A stretch of DNA of 64,000 nt from Paenibacillus hexagrammi (GCF_021513275.1 NZ_CP090978.1:4154001-4218000); one strand, 5' to 3'; shown: positions 49,941-60,249, counted from the stretch's first letter. Program-made: numbers and translations. Notes: generated by a model from the sequence alone, not told the origin.

Positions 49941-51239
49941 ATGAGAAAGATCATGGTCACACTTCTTAGCGCTACGGTTTTAGCATCAATGCTCTCCGCA
50001 TGCGCGAAACAAACAGAAACTGGCACTAACGGGGGTACTAGTACAACACCTGCTGCAACGGCTGCAGAAAAGAAAGAAAACAAAAAAGACGTTACGATCA
50101 AAATGTTCAACTACAAGGTGGAGATCGTTGACGCGCTGAACAAGCTTGTTGATGAGTACAAAAAAGAAACCGGCGTTACGATTCAAGTAGAGACCCACGG
50201 CGGAGGTGAAGACTACTATGCGCTGTTGAAAGCAGAGCTTGCTTCCGGCTCTGAGCCCGAGCTTTTTAACAACTTCGGCTTCGCTACACTTGAGCCATAC
50301 TTGGATCGCGCTACGGACCTGTCCGGCGAACCTTGGGTGAAGGATTTAACTGAAATTGCCAAAAAGCCTACTACCGTGAATGGAAAACTCTACGGAATGC
50401 CGATGAACGTCGAAGGTTATGGTATCATTTACAACAAAGCTTTGTTTGAAAAAGCAGGCATTACTGGCGAGCCCAAAACTCTTCCTGAGCTAAAAGATGC
50501 GGTTGCCAAGCTTACAGCTGCTGGAATCACGCCATTTATTGCGACTAACGAATGGTGGAGCCTCGGGATGCATTGGACAAACGTTGGGCTCGCCAATCAG
50601 CCTGACCCTGTCAAGTTTATGAGCGATTTAAAGGCTGGACAAGCCAAATTCAAGGGCAATGACGTTTTCCGCAAATATTTAAGTCTGGCTGATCTGATCA
50701 TCGCGAATTCTCAGAAAGATAAAACAACGACGGATTATGCGTCACAAGTATCCAATTTTGCTACTGGCAAAGGAGCCATGATGATTCAGGGCAACTGGAC
50801 ACAAGGAGATATCGACAAAATCGATAAAAACCTTAAGCTGGGCGTATTGCCGCTTCCGATCGACGATCAAGAAGGCAGTATCATGATTGGTGTGCCGAGC
50901 AACTACATCGTCAACAGCAAGTCCAAACATCCTGAAGAAGCTAAAGCTTTCTTAAACTGGCTAGTTACTTCGGAAACGGGTAAAAAGTACATTACTCATG
51001 AATTCAAATTCATTCCTGCTCTGACAACCATTAAAGCTACATCAGAAGACATCGGCCAGATCGCTGTTGAGCTTCAAAATAAGTCAGGCAAAGCGAAAGG
51101 CTGGTACTGGGACCTGTTCCCGGACGGTGTCACACAGGGACTTGGAGCAGCTATGCAGGAATACTTAGGCGGCACCGTAAATCAAGACCAACTGCTAGGC
51201 AAGCTGGATAAAGCTGTTGAGGATATCATTAAAAAATAA
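49941..51239 (+). CDS. sugar-binding lipoprotein of the MalF/MalG importer
   Basis: 432 residues. Lipobox LSACAK near residue 20, Thr/Ala/Lys-rich linker, then a family 1 solute-binding fold (IKMFNYKVEIVDAL, YGIIYNKALFEKAGI, HPEEAKAFLNWLVTSETGKKY). AAGGAGG precedes the ATG. A paralogue is encoded next to the chemoreceptor at 57383; the two share order and many motifs along their length. Its own promoter region in the gap after malG-type suggests extra expression of the binding protein. Confidence 0.94.
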   Translation: MRKIMVTLLSATVLASMLSACAKQTETGTNGGTSTTPAATAAEKKENKKDVTIKMFNYKVEIVDALNKLVDEYKKETGVTIQVETHGGGEDYYALLKAELASGSEPELFNNFGFATLEPYLDRATDLSGEPWVKDLTEIAKKPTTVNGKLYGMPMNVEGYGIIYNKALFEKAGITGEPKTLPELKDAVAKLTAAGITPFIATNEWWSLGMHWTNVGLANQPDPVKFMSDLKAGQAKFKGNDVFRKYLSLADLIIANSQKDKTTTDYASQVSNFATGKGAMMIQGNWTQGDIDKIDKNLKLGVLPLPIDDQEGSIMIGVPSNYIVNSKSKHPEEAKAFLNWLVTSETGKKYITHEFKFIPALTTIKATSEDIGQIAVELQNKSGKAKGWYWDLFPDGVTQGLGAAMQEYLGGTVNQDQLLGKLDKAVEDIIKK

Positions 51240-51251
51240 GAGTTTGTTATC

Positions 51252-51297
51252 GCGGAATCCTGTCACTCTCCCTTACTGGGATGTGCAGGATTCTTGC
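51252..51297 (+). terminator. stem-loop after the importer operon
   Basis: GCGGAATCCTG / CAGGATTCTTGC form a stem of about 10 bp, 13 bases past the lipoprotein stop. The T-rich tail is weak. Confidence 0.55.
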
Positions 51298-51417
51298 TAA
51301 TTGTTTTCGATAATATTCGATTTACTATCTCTTCCTGCTATCTGGTGTACACAGAAAGGAAGAAGAGCCACTGAACAAAATCAAAGACGGTTCTTCTTCC
51401 AATCATTTTTTACCCCT

Positions 51418-51715
51418 CTAATGCACTTCCTCCTCCAAATCTCGGTACAATTTGTTCGTCAAGTTTGGCTTGGAAAGCATCGCGATCATCAATAATTGCA
51501 TCATTCCAACACCTACCCATGTTCCTACCGTTCCAGCCAGCACCCCACCTTCTTACATGGATTTGGAGAATATGGAGTCTGCAAGTATCCCTCCTAACCA
51601 ATATCCGATCAGCATGCTGGACATTGCAATCATCTTATTAGTCGCGAGAAACCGTCCCTGTAAAGTCAAACCTACCTTCGTCTGAATGAGAGACTGCCAA
51701 TGAGACCATAAAGAA
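51418..51715 (-). pseudogene. C-terminal remnant of an MFS transporter
   Basis: The minus strand reads LQGRFLATNKMIA, then IGYWLGGILADSIF, a TAA stop, and in the same frame EGGVLAGTVGTWVGVGMM. These match the order of the last membrane helices of drug-efflux-type MFS proteins (GRVFA...PIGFFLGGLLAD). The N-terminal two thirds are missing and the frame has an internal stop, so it is a dead fragment. Confidence 0.65.
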
Positions 51716-51787
51716 AAGCCATGACGGCAATGGACAACCATCATGACTTTCCCATTCAAAATGCGTCTAACTCTGTCTGTAACTGAC

Positions 51788-54551
51788 TTAGTTCTTTACG
51801 ATCTGTACATCATCGATTTGCAAATTCGTATTTCCCCCAGCAGCCTGGTAGAAGGCAACGTTTAATTTTCCATTCGTCACATTCACCGTTCCGCTAATTT
51901 TTTGATAGGTGCTGCCATGAGGCACGTTGGAGTAAACAACGTCTCCACCGTACCCAGAAAGTTCCATGCGGCTTATTGTTGGTGTTCCCGTATTCTGCTT
52001 GACCATCGCCGTTACTGTATAAGAACCATTCGCTACATTCACAACGTCCTGTTCAATTTTTTGCGTATAACTTTGAGTTCCCCAGAAGTAAGCTTTATTT
52101 TGTCCGCTATTTACATCGCTGCCGTCAACACCGACATTAGAGCCCGTTGCTTTCCATCCGCTAAGGTTTCCGGCTTCAAACCCCCCGTTTGTAATAGTTA
52201 CGGTTGGTAAAGGATCGGTACCGCCCGAGCCACCGGTGTTATCAGTTCCACTAGGTACGATTTCAACATTATCAATTTGCAAATTCGTATTTCCAGGAGC
52301 TTCTTGATAGAAACCGATATCCAGCTTACCGTTTGTGACATTTACTGTGCCGCTAATTTTCACATAGCTATCGCTGTGAGGAATTGCAGTTGCTACAGTT
52401 GTCCCCCCAAAACCAGATAACTCCATTTTGCTTACAGTAGCTGTGCCCGTGCTTTGTTTAACCATGGCATTCACCGTGTACGTACCGTTTGTTAAACCAC
52501 TAACTGTTTGTGAAGCCTTCGCTGTATAAGCACTGGAATTCCATATCCAGTATTTGCTGCCTGCGTAAGCGTCATTGGTGTCAACACCATGCGCCGAGGT
52601 CCCCGAGAAAGTCCAGCCTGTTTCACCATTCTCAAAATTTCCATTCACAAGCTGTCCACTACCAGTGCCTGTTCCTGGATCTGGGTCTGTACCCCCCACT
52701 CGCATCGCTGCTCATATAAATCATGCTCCAATATTCCAGTGATGGTACAGTTACATTCACAAATTTGCCGTTTCCGTCTTGACCTTTGGTAAAACTCAGC
52801 TTCTGAGTACGGTTATCGTTGGAATCCGGAGATGCCATCCAAACTGAATTTACATCGTTCGTGTAATAATACTTCATCTGGAAGTTAGAGATTTGACTCG
52901 GCTTCTCCTTATTGCCGTCATTAGCCCTCCAGTCATTGCGGCTGACGCCCAGCATGTTGATCATTTGGACGATTTCATATTTGCTGTCCTTCTTGCCATA
53001 AGCCCAAATTTTATTCGGATCACCTGTTGCGCTGATCGCATAATTAGGGAATTCAATACGATTCGAAGTCTCATTTTGACCGTCGCGAAGCAGGTTCTCG
53101 TAAGCAACGATGAAGTCATATAATCTATGTTCTCGCTGTTGTAAATCGTCATCCATGTACAAGTTGCTCGAAGGGAAATACTCGTTGCTCAGCATGTTTC
53201 CGTTATTTCCAAGCTCCATGCGCGAACCACCCGCTGCGTAAACAGCAGCATCGGTCAGGAGAACCGCAGACGTATTAAATGCGCTTCCGGAATGTCCCTT
53301 CGCATAATCATATTCCATATAAGCTGGAACGATTAGCGACTTGCCACCGCTTTCTTTTCTAGACTGCTCCACTTCTTTCTTGAGCGAGTAATAGCTATCA
53401 TACTGCAAGCCCTCGCTGTCATGATCCCATGGCCATATCTCCGCATAGAGTACATCTACATTACTTTTATTCACATTTTCGATCCCTTGCGCACCGACCG
53501 GATTAAAGACCAGATATTTGCTGCCAATTGCCTGCTTGGCGTTATTGAGGAAGCCTGTGTACGTGTCCTTCACATAAAGGGTTTGTCCTGTAGACGTTTT
53601 CATTTTGCCCCATTCACCAACTGTGTCGCCGTGCCAACCATCGAAGTTAAATGCTTTGATTGCCTTGTTTTCCTGGTTATAAATATAATTTTGCCAGCCT
53701 GTATTCGCCGGATTAAAGAAATATAAGTGAGTTACACCTGTTGGTGAAGAGTCAGCCATTTTAAAACTGAATTGACCGGTACCGCTCGGATTGTCATCTG
53801 CATAATATAACGCCCAATCCTGTTGGACTCCATCTTTATCATAGCCCGTTGTTGCGCCATAAATCATGTTGTATTCCATGTTAACCATATTAACTGCTTT
53901 GGCACCAGCAATATAATTTCGCACCGTATCACCATAAATCAATCTGCCCGACCAATCATTCCATACATCCAGGTTATCCGCAAGAGGTTTATGATGACGA
54001 TACTGCCAGTCGTAATACTGCAAGCCGTTAATGTGATAATTTTTAAGCTTATCAATCCGTTCGGCAGTATTCACGTTCTGTCCGAAATCCCAAAGATAAC
54101 CATATCGCGGGAACTTAACCCATGAAGAAGAAACATCCACACCAACAGTATCCGAATCAATTAATGCATTGGAAGCATCCTTGATATCCACTTCAATCAA
54201 ATACCCTTGATAGTCCGTTGAAGGGGCTGTCCAGTTCGCAGTCATCATTAAATCAGAATTGTTTTTCAGATCATAAGTCTTTGTCATTGTTGTGCCAACC
54301 TGCTGGTCCAAGTGTTTAGCTTTTATCTCTACCTTACCGCCGGTGATGTCTCTGCCGATTCGGTTTTTCAAATCAATGCGAAGCTCCACGTTGGAACCCG
54401 GTCCGTACATGGACTTATCGGTAGTGACATCGTAAACCATTTTGCCTGTACTTGCTGCGAAAGCCGGTGGAGACATGACGTTACCGTACATCAATATCGT
54501 TGCCGCAGTAGTTGTTAACACAAGAATTTTTTTGTATGAATCCTTTTTCAT
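51788..54551 (-). CDS. secreted GH66 dextranase with two C-terminal CBMs, frameshifted
   Basis: About 920 residues when repaired. Signal peptide ending AFAA, N-terminal Ig-like domain, then a GH66 barrel (KFPRYGYLWDFG, QYYDWQYRHHKPL). Catalytic candidates are Asp-309 (FDGWHGDTVGEWG) and Glu-371 (YAEIWPWD). No CBM35 interrupts the barrel, which favours dextranase over cyclising activity. After MSSDASGG a six-base G-run on the minus strand (52692-52697) has one base too many; removing it joins to GTDPDPGTGTGSG and two beta-sandwich modules (NGNFENGETGWTF and NGGFEAGNLSGWK) related to the LPMO and GH27 modules. A consensus cre site and a 21-bp-spaced repeat lie upstream. Confidence 0.88.
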
Positions 54552-54619
54552 AAATTCACCTTACCTTTACAATTAGTCAATTAGGCCGACGCTACTAATT
54601 AAAATTAATTCCACTATGA

Positions 54620-54635
54620 TTGCATACGCTTTCAA
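54620..54635 (-). promoter_or_regulatory. cre site (CcpA) upstream of the GH66 dextranase
   Basis: The minus strand TTGAAAGCGTATGCAA matches WTGNAANCGNWNNCW in full, about 70 bases upstream of the dextranase start. Confidence 0.65.
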
Positions 54636-54711
54636 CTTTTTCTCCTTTCTAACAAAAATGAATCTCAGATTTTACCTGCGATTTCATGCTATCATAATCG
54701 CTAACGAAAAT

Positions 54712-54738
54712 CGGTGGCTTTAAGTACTTAAACGGTGG
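54712..54738 (-). promoter_or_regulatory. direct CCACCG repeat, candidate YesN site
   Basis: CCACCG occurs twice on the minus strand exactly 21 bases apart (54733-54738 and 54712-54717), within ATTCCACCGTTTAAG and AAAGCCACCGATTTT. TCCACC is shared with the candidate sites at 48015 and 49844, which suggests the same regulator. Confidence 0.4.
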
Positions 54739-54782
54739 AATTTGTTAACAAGTCACACCTTCATATACCACTTCTAATTCAT

Positions 54783-54809
54783 AAAAAAACAACCGCCATA
54801 TGGGCGGTT
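54783..54809 (-). terminator. rho-independent terminator
   Basis: AACCGCC / GGCGGTT stem followed on the minus strand by GTTTTTTTAT. It was probably the terminator of the decayed ABC exporter gene just upstream. Confidence 0.8.
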
Positions 54810-54949
54810 TAAGCAAGAATAACAAAACAAAAACACATATTCCGAAGTCAACCTATACCACTAGAAAACGTTTATCTGGCGGCGCTTCCGCGAAAGTCAG
54901 GCTTCAACCAATCTTGCAGCATGGGCTTTCAAGATATGGTTTCTATTCA

Positions 54950-55210
54950 TTATTGAGTATGTGCAGAAACAAGGGAAGGATATAAGCTCCCTTGTGCCAT
55001 TAATTCGTCATGGGTCCCTTGCTCAACAATGCGTCCTTCGTCCATTACGAAGATAAGATCTGCATTACGGATCGTTGAGAGCCGATGTACGATAATAATC
55101 GTCGTCTTCCCATCCCTTAACTCATCCAATCACCCTTGAAGAAGCCATTCTATCTCCAAGTCTAGGGAAGAGGTAGTTTCATCAAAAATAAACACCTCCG
55201 AATCATCCAT
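54950..55210 (-). pseudogene. C-terminal remnant of an ABC exporter ATPase
   Basis: The minus strand encodes Walker B and D-loop (EVFIFDETTSSLDLE), an in-frame TGA, then the H-loop and tail of an exporter-type ATPase ([39 protein letters not shown]). The membrane domain, Walker A and signature motif are missing. It is a decayed exporter of the MsbA/LmrA type. The stretch 55211-55365 shows no gene I can recognise. Confidence 0.75.
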
Positions 55211-55365
55211 AATTAGCTGCTAACAGCAGTTGAAGAAGATCGACAAAGCGGTTCATTCGATTATGGAAAAACAGCCCATAGAAAAAAACACAAGTAACAA
55301 ACCGGCTCCTACCTGGAAAAGCCAATAAAACCTTCGCAGGTAGAAGTCACAGTTACATCGGCAAG

Positions 55366-57381
55366 TTAACTTATCTTCTTGTTGATTTGAAGGGATTCAT
55401 TCATCGCCTGTGCGAGAACGTTCAGTTCCTCAGAGCCTTCCATAATGACGGTCATCGTTTTTGTTTGTTCTTCGATTATTGCCGTGATCTCTTCAATTCC
55501 TGCAGCACTTTGTTGCGTAATTGCCGCAATACTTTCGATCGCATGTTCCGTGTTCCGTGTATGTTCGTTATTTTGTTCAATCTTGTCATTTACCTTTTCG
55601 AACTCATGAATAGAATGATCCAAAGCTTGTACAATGTGTGTAAAGACCTGCTCCGTCTCGTTCACGTAATGCTCCTGTCTTTCAAAAATGTGCTGCCCTT
55701 GATTTACATTCTTAATCATACTTGCTATTTGCTCATCAATTACTCTGGCCATTTCGTGTATATGCTTTGTGGATTGGTGTGTTTGTTCCGCAAGCTTTTT
55801 CACTTCACTTGCAACAACGGCGAAACCTTTTCCGCCTTCACCGGCACGAGCGGCTTCAATCGAGGCATTTAAAGCCAGCAGATTGGTTTGTGCGCTGATC
55901 TCTGAGATCATTTTGACAAATTGCGTGATGTGTTTGACCTTCTCTTCAACTAATTGAGCATCCAAACTGATTTGCTTCGTCATCTGTAGCGACTTATTAT
56001 TTTGATCCTTGAGTGCCTCAATTTGATTATATTTACTTTTACAAAAATCTTGTGTTCCTTTCGAAACCACATTCACTTCCGCCAGTTTATCTTTAATTTC
56101 GTCCAGTTGTTCGACAAGTGTTTTCATACTACTGTTCATACTACCTGCATCTTCAGCCTGCCTGCTTGAACCGGCCGCTAAATCGTTCATCGTTACGTTA
56201 ATTTGACGAGAGCTCTCAACCGAAGCAGCAATCAAGGTCTTGATCTCATCCGAATGCTTTAACAAGGTTGAGGAAACTTCCTTCGAACTGCTTACTAACT
56301 GATCAATCTTAGTCACCATGTCATTAAAGCCAGTATGCAACAACTGTATTTCAAGTTTTGCGCTGCCGGGGGCAATTTGATCAAACCTTCCGTCCCTGAC
56401 TGCTTGCATATGTACAATAAGTCGATTAATCGGTCTCTCAATAAGCCTACGAGTAACTAAAAGTACGACAATAAAACAAATAACAAGTAGTGACAAACAA
56501 ATGACGAATGATACATTCCGTAAAATGCCTAAATCCTCAAGTAAGTAATCAAGACTGGTTTCTGTTGCAAGCTTCCAACCATTACTTAACGTAGTAAACG
56601 TAACCAGCTTGCCGTTGCTCCTGAGTAGTCCGCTATGTTGTTCGAGCAGCTCCTTCTTTACGAAATCATTACCGTGCTCCGTACCTATTTCTTGGCCATG
56701 CGAATGCAGCACATAGTTTCCGCTCGAATCAATTATATAAAAGGAACCATCGTTCCCAAGGTCTAAACCCTTCAAGCGTTCCATATACGCAGAACTGTTT
56801 ACCCCTACTACAAGAACAGCGGAAACATCCCGGCTATAAGAATAAGTGATCTTGCGAATCACATAAATTTGATCGAAATTGCCATCCAGGCCGGTAGCCC
56901 AGATCATTTCTCCCTTGCTCATCTTCGCAGCTTTGAATAGCTGTCCGTTTCTAAAGGTGTCATTTTCCAAAGAAGCCGTTGGTGTATCGTGTCCCCTAGC
57001 CGCAGCGTAATATTCCGTACCTTTTCCATATATACGAATGGAGTGTAATTCCTCATTTGCAAGCAATTCATTCAACAACGTCTTGTTAATACTATCACGC
57101 CTGGTTGCCTCTCGCTGAATGTCGGCGTTTGGCTTTTCCACTTGATCCGTAATAGTTTTATTTTTTAATAGCGACAGGGTAACATCTTCGATGCTTTGAT
57201 TCGTGTAGCTGATGTTCCCTGAGATTTGTTGAACTAACTGTTCGGAATAAGTACCGACCTTGTCTTCAATGATATGCTGGGCAAGTAAATACGATAGGCC
57301 AGTTACTAATAGGATAGGTATAATGACAATCCCCATCATCCAGGTTATAAGGGCAGCTTTAATGGAGTTCAGTTTCTGCAT
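55366..57381 (-). CDS. methyl-accepting chemotaxis protein
   Basis: 671 residues. Membrane helix near residues 10-35, extracellular double-Cache-like sensor to about residue 280, second helix ([15 protein letters not shown]), HAMP, then a long cytoplasmic signalling hairpin whose tip shows the conserved [20 protein letters not shown]. Its ATG follows the stop of the sugar-binding lipoprotein gene by one base, so the two are translationally coupled. The likely role is chemotaxis toward a sugar presented by that lipoprotein, although the Cache domain could bind ligand itself. Confidence 0.93.
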   Translation of the reverse strand: MQKLNSIKAALITWMMGIVIIPILLVTGLSYLLAQHIIEDKVGTYSEQLVQQISGNISYTNQSIEDVTLSLLKNKTITDQVEKPNADIQREATRRDSINKTLLNELLANEELHSIRIYGKGTEYYAAARGHDTPTASLENDTFRNGQLFKAAKMSKGEMIWATGLDGNFDQIYVIRKITYSYSRDVSAVLVVGVNSSAYMERLKGLDLGNDGSFYIIDSSGNYVLHSHGQEIGTEHGNDFVKKELLEQHSGLLRSNGKLVTFTTLSNGWKLATETSLDYLLEDLGILRNVSFVICLSLLVICFIVVLLVTRRLIERPINRLIVHMQAVRDGRFDQIAPGSAKLEIQLLHTGFNDMVTKIDQLVSSSKEVSSTLLKHSDEIKTLIAASVESSRQINVTMNDLAAGSSRQAEDAGSMNSSMKTLVEQLDEIKDKLAEVNVVSKGTQDFCKSKYNQIEALKDQNNKSLQMTKQISLDAQLVEEKVKHITQFVKMISEISAQTNLLALNASIEAARAGEGGKGFAVVASEVKKLAEQTHQSTKHIHEMARVIDEQIASMIKNVNQGQHIFERQEHYVNETEQVFTHIVQALDHSIHEFEKVNDKIEQNNEHTRNTEHAIESIAAITQQSAAGIEEITAIIEEQTKTMTVIMEGSEELNVLAQAMNESLQINKKIS

Positions 57382-57382
57382 G

Positions 57383-58660
57383 TCACTTACCGCCCTTCTG
57401 ATTCGACTCTACGAACAACGACTGGATGCCCTTCAACAACTGTTCTCGATTTATTTTCTTTTCCATATAGGCTTGCATGAGGTCGGATATCTTCCCTGTC
57501 GCACCTTCCGGGAAATAGTCCCAGTACCACATTTTTGTTTTTCCCGCCTCTGTGTACTCTTGCATAGACTCGGCAATGCTTCCCAAATCGTCTGACTTAT
57601 AATCAAAGTTTTTTAGTGCTGGCACAAACTTTAGCTGTTTGATCAAAAACTGCTTTCCCGTTTCACTGGTTAATAGCCAGTTCATGAATTTCTCCGCTTC
57701 TTGTGGATGTTCCGATTCTTTATTAATGATCCAGTAGTTCGGCACGCCGGTATAGATATAATCCCGATTTGCATCGTCCACAGGCATCGGAAGCATGCCT
57801 ACTTGAAGATTCGGATTCGATTGAGAGATAGTAAGCTGCGTCCAGTTTCCTTGCTGCATCATGGCCGCTTTGCCATCTATGAAAGCTTTTACCTGCGTGT
57901 TATAGTCTGTAGCTACAGGTTGCTTGTTTCCATAATCCAATGTCAAATCAAGCAAATCCACCCAACCCATAAGCTCTTTATTACGAGTAAAATCGATCTG
58001 ACCCTTACGGGCCTGCTCAAGAAAAGCATGCGGATCCGGTTGACTGGCCACCGCAACATTGAAATTATGCATACCATTCACCCAGAACTCTCGATACCCG
58101 TTTGAAAATGGAGTAATTCCTTTGGACTGCAGAGTTTGGGCTGCGATCCGAAGTTCATTGAGAGTCGTTGGAATTTGAGTAATACGTGCTTGCCGAAATA
58201 GCTCCTTGTTGTACAAGAAACCATATGCCTCAAGAGCTATCGGGGTTCCGTAGATGCGACCTTCTCTTGTAACTGAATCCGTAGTGCCTGTTATGACTTC
58301 CTTCATCCATGATTTGTCGGTTACGTCATAAGCGATATCTTTCCAAAATTCAAAGCTCCCGTAGCCATCAACAGAAAATATGTCCGGCGCTTCATTCAAA
58401 GCGATTTTTGAATAGAGTTCTTCGTTAAAATTAGCATTACTTCCTAGCGTCTCCACTTTCAGATCCACTTCCGGGTGCTCTTTCTCATACAGAGCTTCCA
58501 GTCCTTTAAGCTTGTCTGCGACTTCCACTTTTCTGTCAAATATTCGCAGTACGATTTTCTCAGGCGATTGTTTGACAGCACGAATAACTTCACTCTGCTC
58601 TGAAGAACATCCTGATACCAAAATTAGTATAGGCACCAACACGGTTAATCTTTTCAACAT
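57383..58660 (-). CDS. sugar-binding lipoprotein coupled to a chemoreceptor
   Basis: About 425 residues. Lipobox LVSGC near residue 18, then a family 1 solute-binding fold ([51 protein letters not shown]). It parallels the importer binding protein at 49941 through its whole length. The ATG at 58660 follows GGGAG; the frame is open to 58705 without a site. No permeases adjoin it; the next gene is a chemoreceptor one base away. A LacI-type operator lies 73 bases upstream. It is probably a binding protein specialised for chemotaxis; a second supply of binding protein to the importer is the alternative. Confidence 0.9.
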   Translation of the reverse strand: MLKRLTVLVPILILVSGCSSEQSEVIRAVKQSPEKIVLRIFDRKVEVADKLKGLEALYEKEHPEVDLKVETLGSNANFNEELYSKIALNEAPDIFSVDGYGSFEFWKDIAYDVTDKSWMKEVITGTTDSVTREGRIYGTPIALEAYGFLYNKELFRQARITQIPTTLNELRIAAQTLQSKGITPFSNGYREFWVNGMHNFNVAVASQPDPHAFLEQARKGQIDFTRNKELMGWVDLLDLTLDYGNKQPVATDYNTQVKAFIDGKAAMMQQGNWTQLTISQSNPNLQVGMLPMPVDDANRDYIYTGVPNYWIINKESEHPQEAEKFMNWLLTSETGKQFLIKQLKFVPALKNFDYKSDDLGSIAESMQEYTEAGKTKMWYWDYFPEGATGKISDLMQAYMEKKINREQLLKGIQSLFVESNQKGGK

Positions 58661-58732
58661 AGTAGTTTCTCCCTGAAGTAAGTTTGATCTTGTAATCTCA
58701 TGCATGATATAATTTAATTAAGGTAAATTACG

Positions 58733-58744
58733 TAACCGGTTAAC
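58733..58744. promoter_or_regulatory. LacI-type operator before the binding-protein/chemoreceptor pair
   Basis: GTAACCGGTTAA, differing from the lacI and GH66 sites only in the last base, 73 bases upstream of the lipoprotein start. It would place chemotaxis in the LacI regulon. Confidence 0.6.
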
Positions 58745-58812
58745 CTGAGTATATTCTCTTCTTATTTGCAGTGTCAATATGCTAATTTACGCACTCAAGA
58801 ATACTCTTCAAT

Positions 58813-58994
58813 TTGCCACACTTCCACGTAAAGGTCATTAGTCATGTTCGACATGTGTATACATGCCGTCATGGTGAACGCGAGGACATCCGGACGCCAA
58901 TTGTTACGGCAGCGATGCCGCCATCTGTCTATCTAGGAAGTCTGGCTTCGCCCTCCAGTATGGCTTATGAGATGAGCCAGAAGTACATATAAGC
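58813..58994 (+). pseudogene. IS66 transposase (TnpC) fragment
   Basis: The plus strand reads KVISHVRHVYTCRHGERED, then TPIVTAAMPPSVYLGSLASP and SSMAYEMSQKY before a TAA. This matches the zinc-finger-to-DDE junction of IS66 TnpC (VRHVYACRHC, TPIVTAPMPAPVYPGSLASP). Both ends are missing and at least one metal-binding Cys is lost. Confidence 0.75.
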
Positions 58995-59052
58995 GGAGCT
59001 GTACACATACATCAAGATTGACTGAACCGTAAGAAATAAAGGGGGCAGCATC

Positions 59053-59709
59053 ATGGTGAAAGTCATTTTAGCGGATCATCAGCGGCTTGTTTGCGAAGGT
59101 ATTAAGTTTATTTTGGAAAAGGATGTTGAGATCCAAGTTGAAGGATATGCCCTGAATGAAGGGGATGCACTTATGCTTTGTCGACAAATTAAGCCTCATG
59201 TGCTCATCCTTGATTTCCATAGTCCACAAGGGGACTGTTTCGAGCTTGTCGCTCATGTGTTCAGCCATTTTCCGGCGACGAATATCATTATTTTAACTTC
59301 TTCCTGGGATGCGCATACCTTTTTCCAAGCGCTCCGCAACGGAGTCAGTGGGTATTTGCCCAAAAGCATACAATCGAGTGAACTCATCATGTCGGTAAAA
59401 AGCGCGGCGCTCGGACTGCGAGTCCTTCATAAAGAGATGCCTAATGAATTATTCGGCCGCTTTAAGCCTCGCACAACGTTAGAATGGAAGCGTTCTATTT
59501 TGAAAAATAATGAAATTACCGAAAGGGAAATCCGCATCATCCGGTATGTAGCTGAAGGCAAAGAGAACAGCGAGATCGCCGCAAGCATGTTTTTGTCGGT
59601 AGGAACCGTAAAAAACACGATTTCGCTTATTTTCAAAAAGCTGGGTCTGAAAGATCGTATCGAATTAGCGGTTTTTGCCACCAAAAACGATTTGAATGGA
59701 ATGGATTGA
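59053..59709 (+). CDS. NarL/LuxR-type response regulator
   Basis: 218 residues: receiver domain (VILADHQRLVCEGI; phospho-acceptor Asp in HVLILDFHSPQGD) and a C-terminal LuxR helix-turn-helix (EITEREIRIIRYVAEGKENS, then VKNTISLIFKKLGL). GGGGG precedes the ATG. No kinase is encoded in the window. It lies between an IS66 fragment and an IS630 fragment, so it may have moved here with them or lost its partner to them. Target genes are unknown. Confidence 0.9.
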   Translation: MVKVILADHQRLVCEGIKFILEKDVEIQVEGYALNEGDALMLCRQIKPHVLILDFHSPQGDCFELVAHVFSHFPATNIIILTSSWDAHTFFQALRNGVSGYLPKSIQSSELIMSVKSAALGLRVLHKEMPNELFGRFKPRTTLEWKRSILKNNEITEREIRIIRYVAEGKENSEIAASMFLSVGTVKNTISLIFKKLGLKDRIELAVFATKNDLNGMD

Positions 59710-59711
59710 AC

Positions 59712-59945
59712 ATGACTGTTGCAGCCGTTTTTGTAAGAGATAAAAAGCCGGCCGAACTGGTTTTCCTGTCTACCTATAGCCCGCAACTCAATCTTGTAGA
59801 AGTGCTATGGAAATGGTTGAAGTCCGATGTGATCAACAATGTGTTTTATCACACGGTTGCCGAAATTCGCATCAATGTTCAGCAGTTTATGAACGAAATC
59901 ATGAAATCTGCCTGGTCGATCATCGATCTTCTGTGTTCAGGAACA
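59712..59945 (+). pseudogene. IS630 transposase C-terminal fragment
   Basis: Encodes PAELVFLSTYSPQLNLVEVL followed by WKWLKSDVINNVFYHTVAEI, the last conserved block of IS630/Tc1-type transposases (LPPYSPQLNxIExLWKWLK), which contains the final acidic residue of the DDE triad. The N-terminal two thirds are missing; the coding frame starts within the end of the LuxR-type gene. Confidence 0.8.
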
Positions 59946-60249
59946 AAATATTCATTCTTTAAGGAGGTGAGATGTTGTAAACATTCAGTCGTCATTGGTT
60001 TTACATTGAAGCAAAAGTGTTAGTATTGTCTTTACCTTTATGTTACTTTTGGGTCTTTATTCTTGTGGTAATCCGGTTAGTGTCATTATTGGTAGTTTTC
60101 TGTTCATTAAGGGGGCGCTTCATTTCAATTGGAGAAAAAGTTTCTCGATTAGTGGTAGGTATAACTCGGTTTATCTTTTAGAAATGAGTTAATAACTTGA
60201 AGATAACCACTGTTTATATTACACAGGTTAAACTTTAAGGAGGTAAGTG

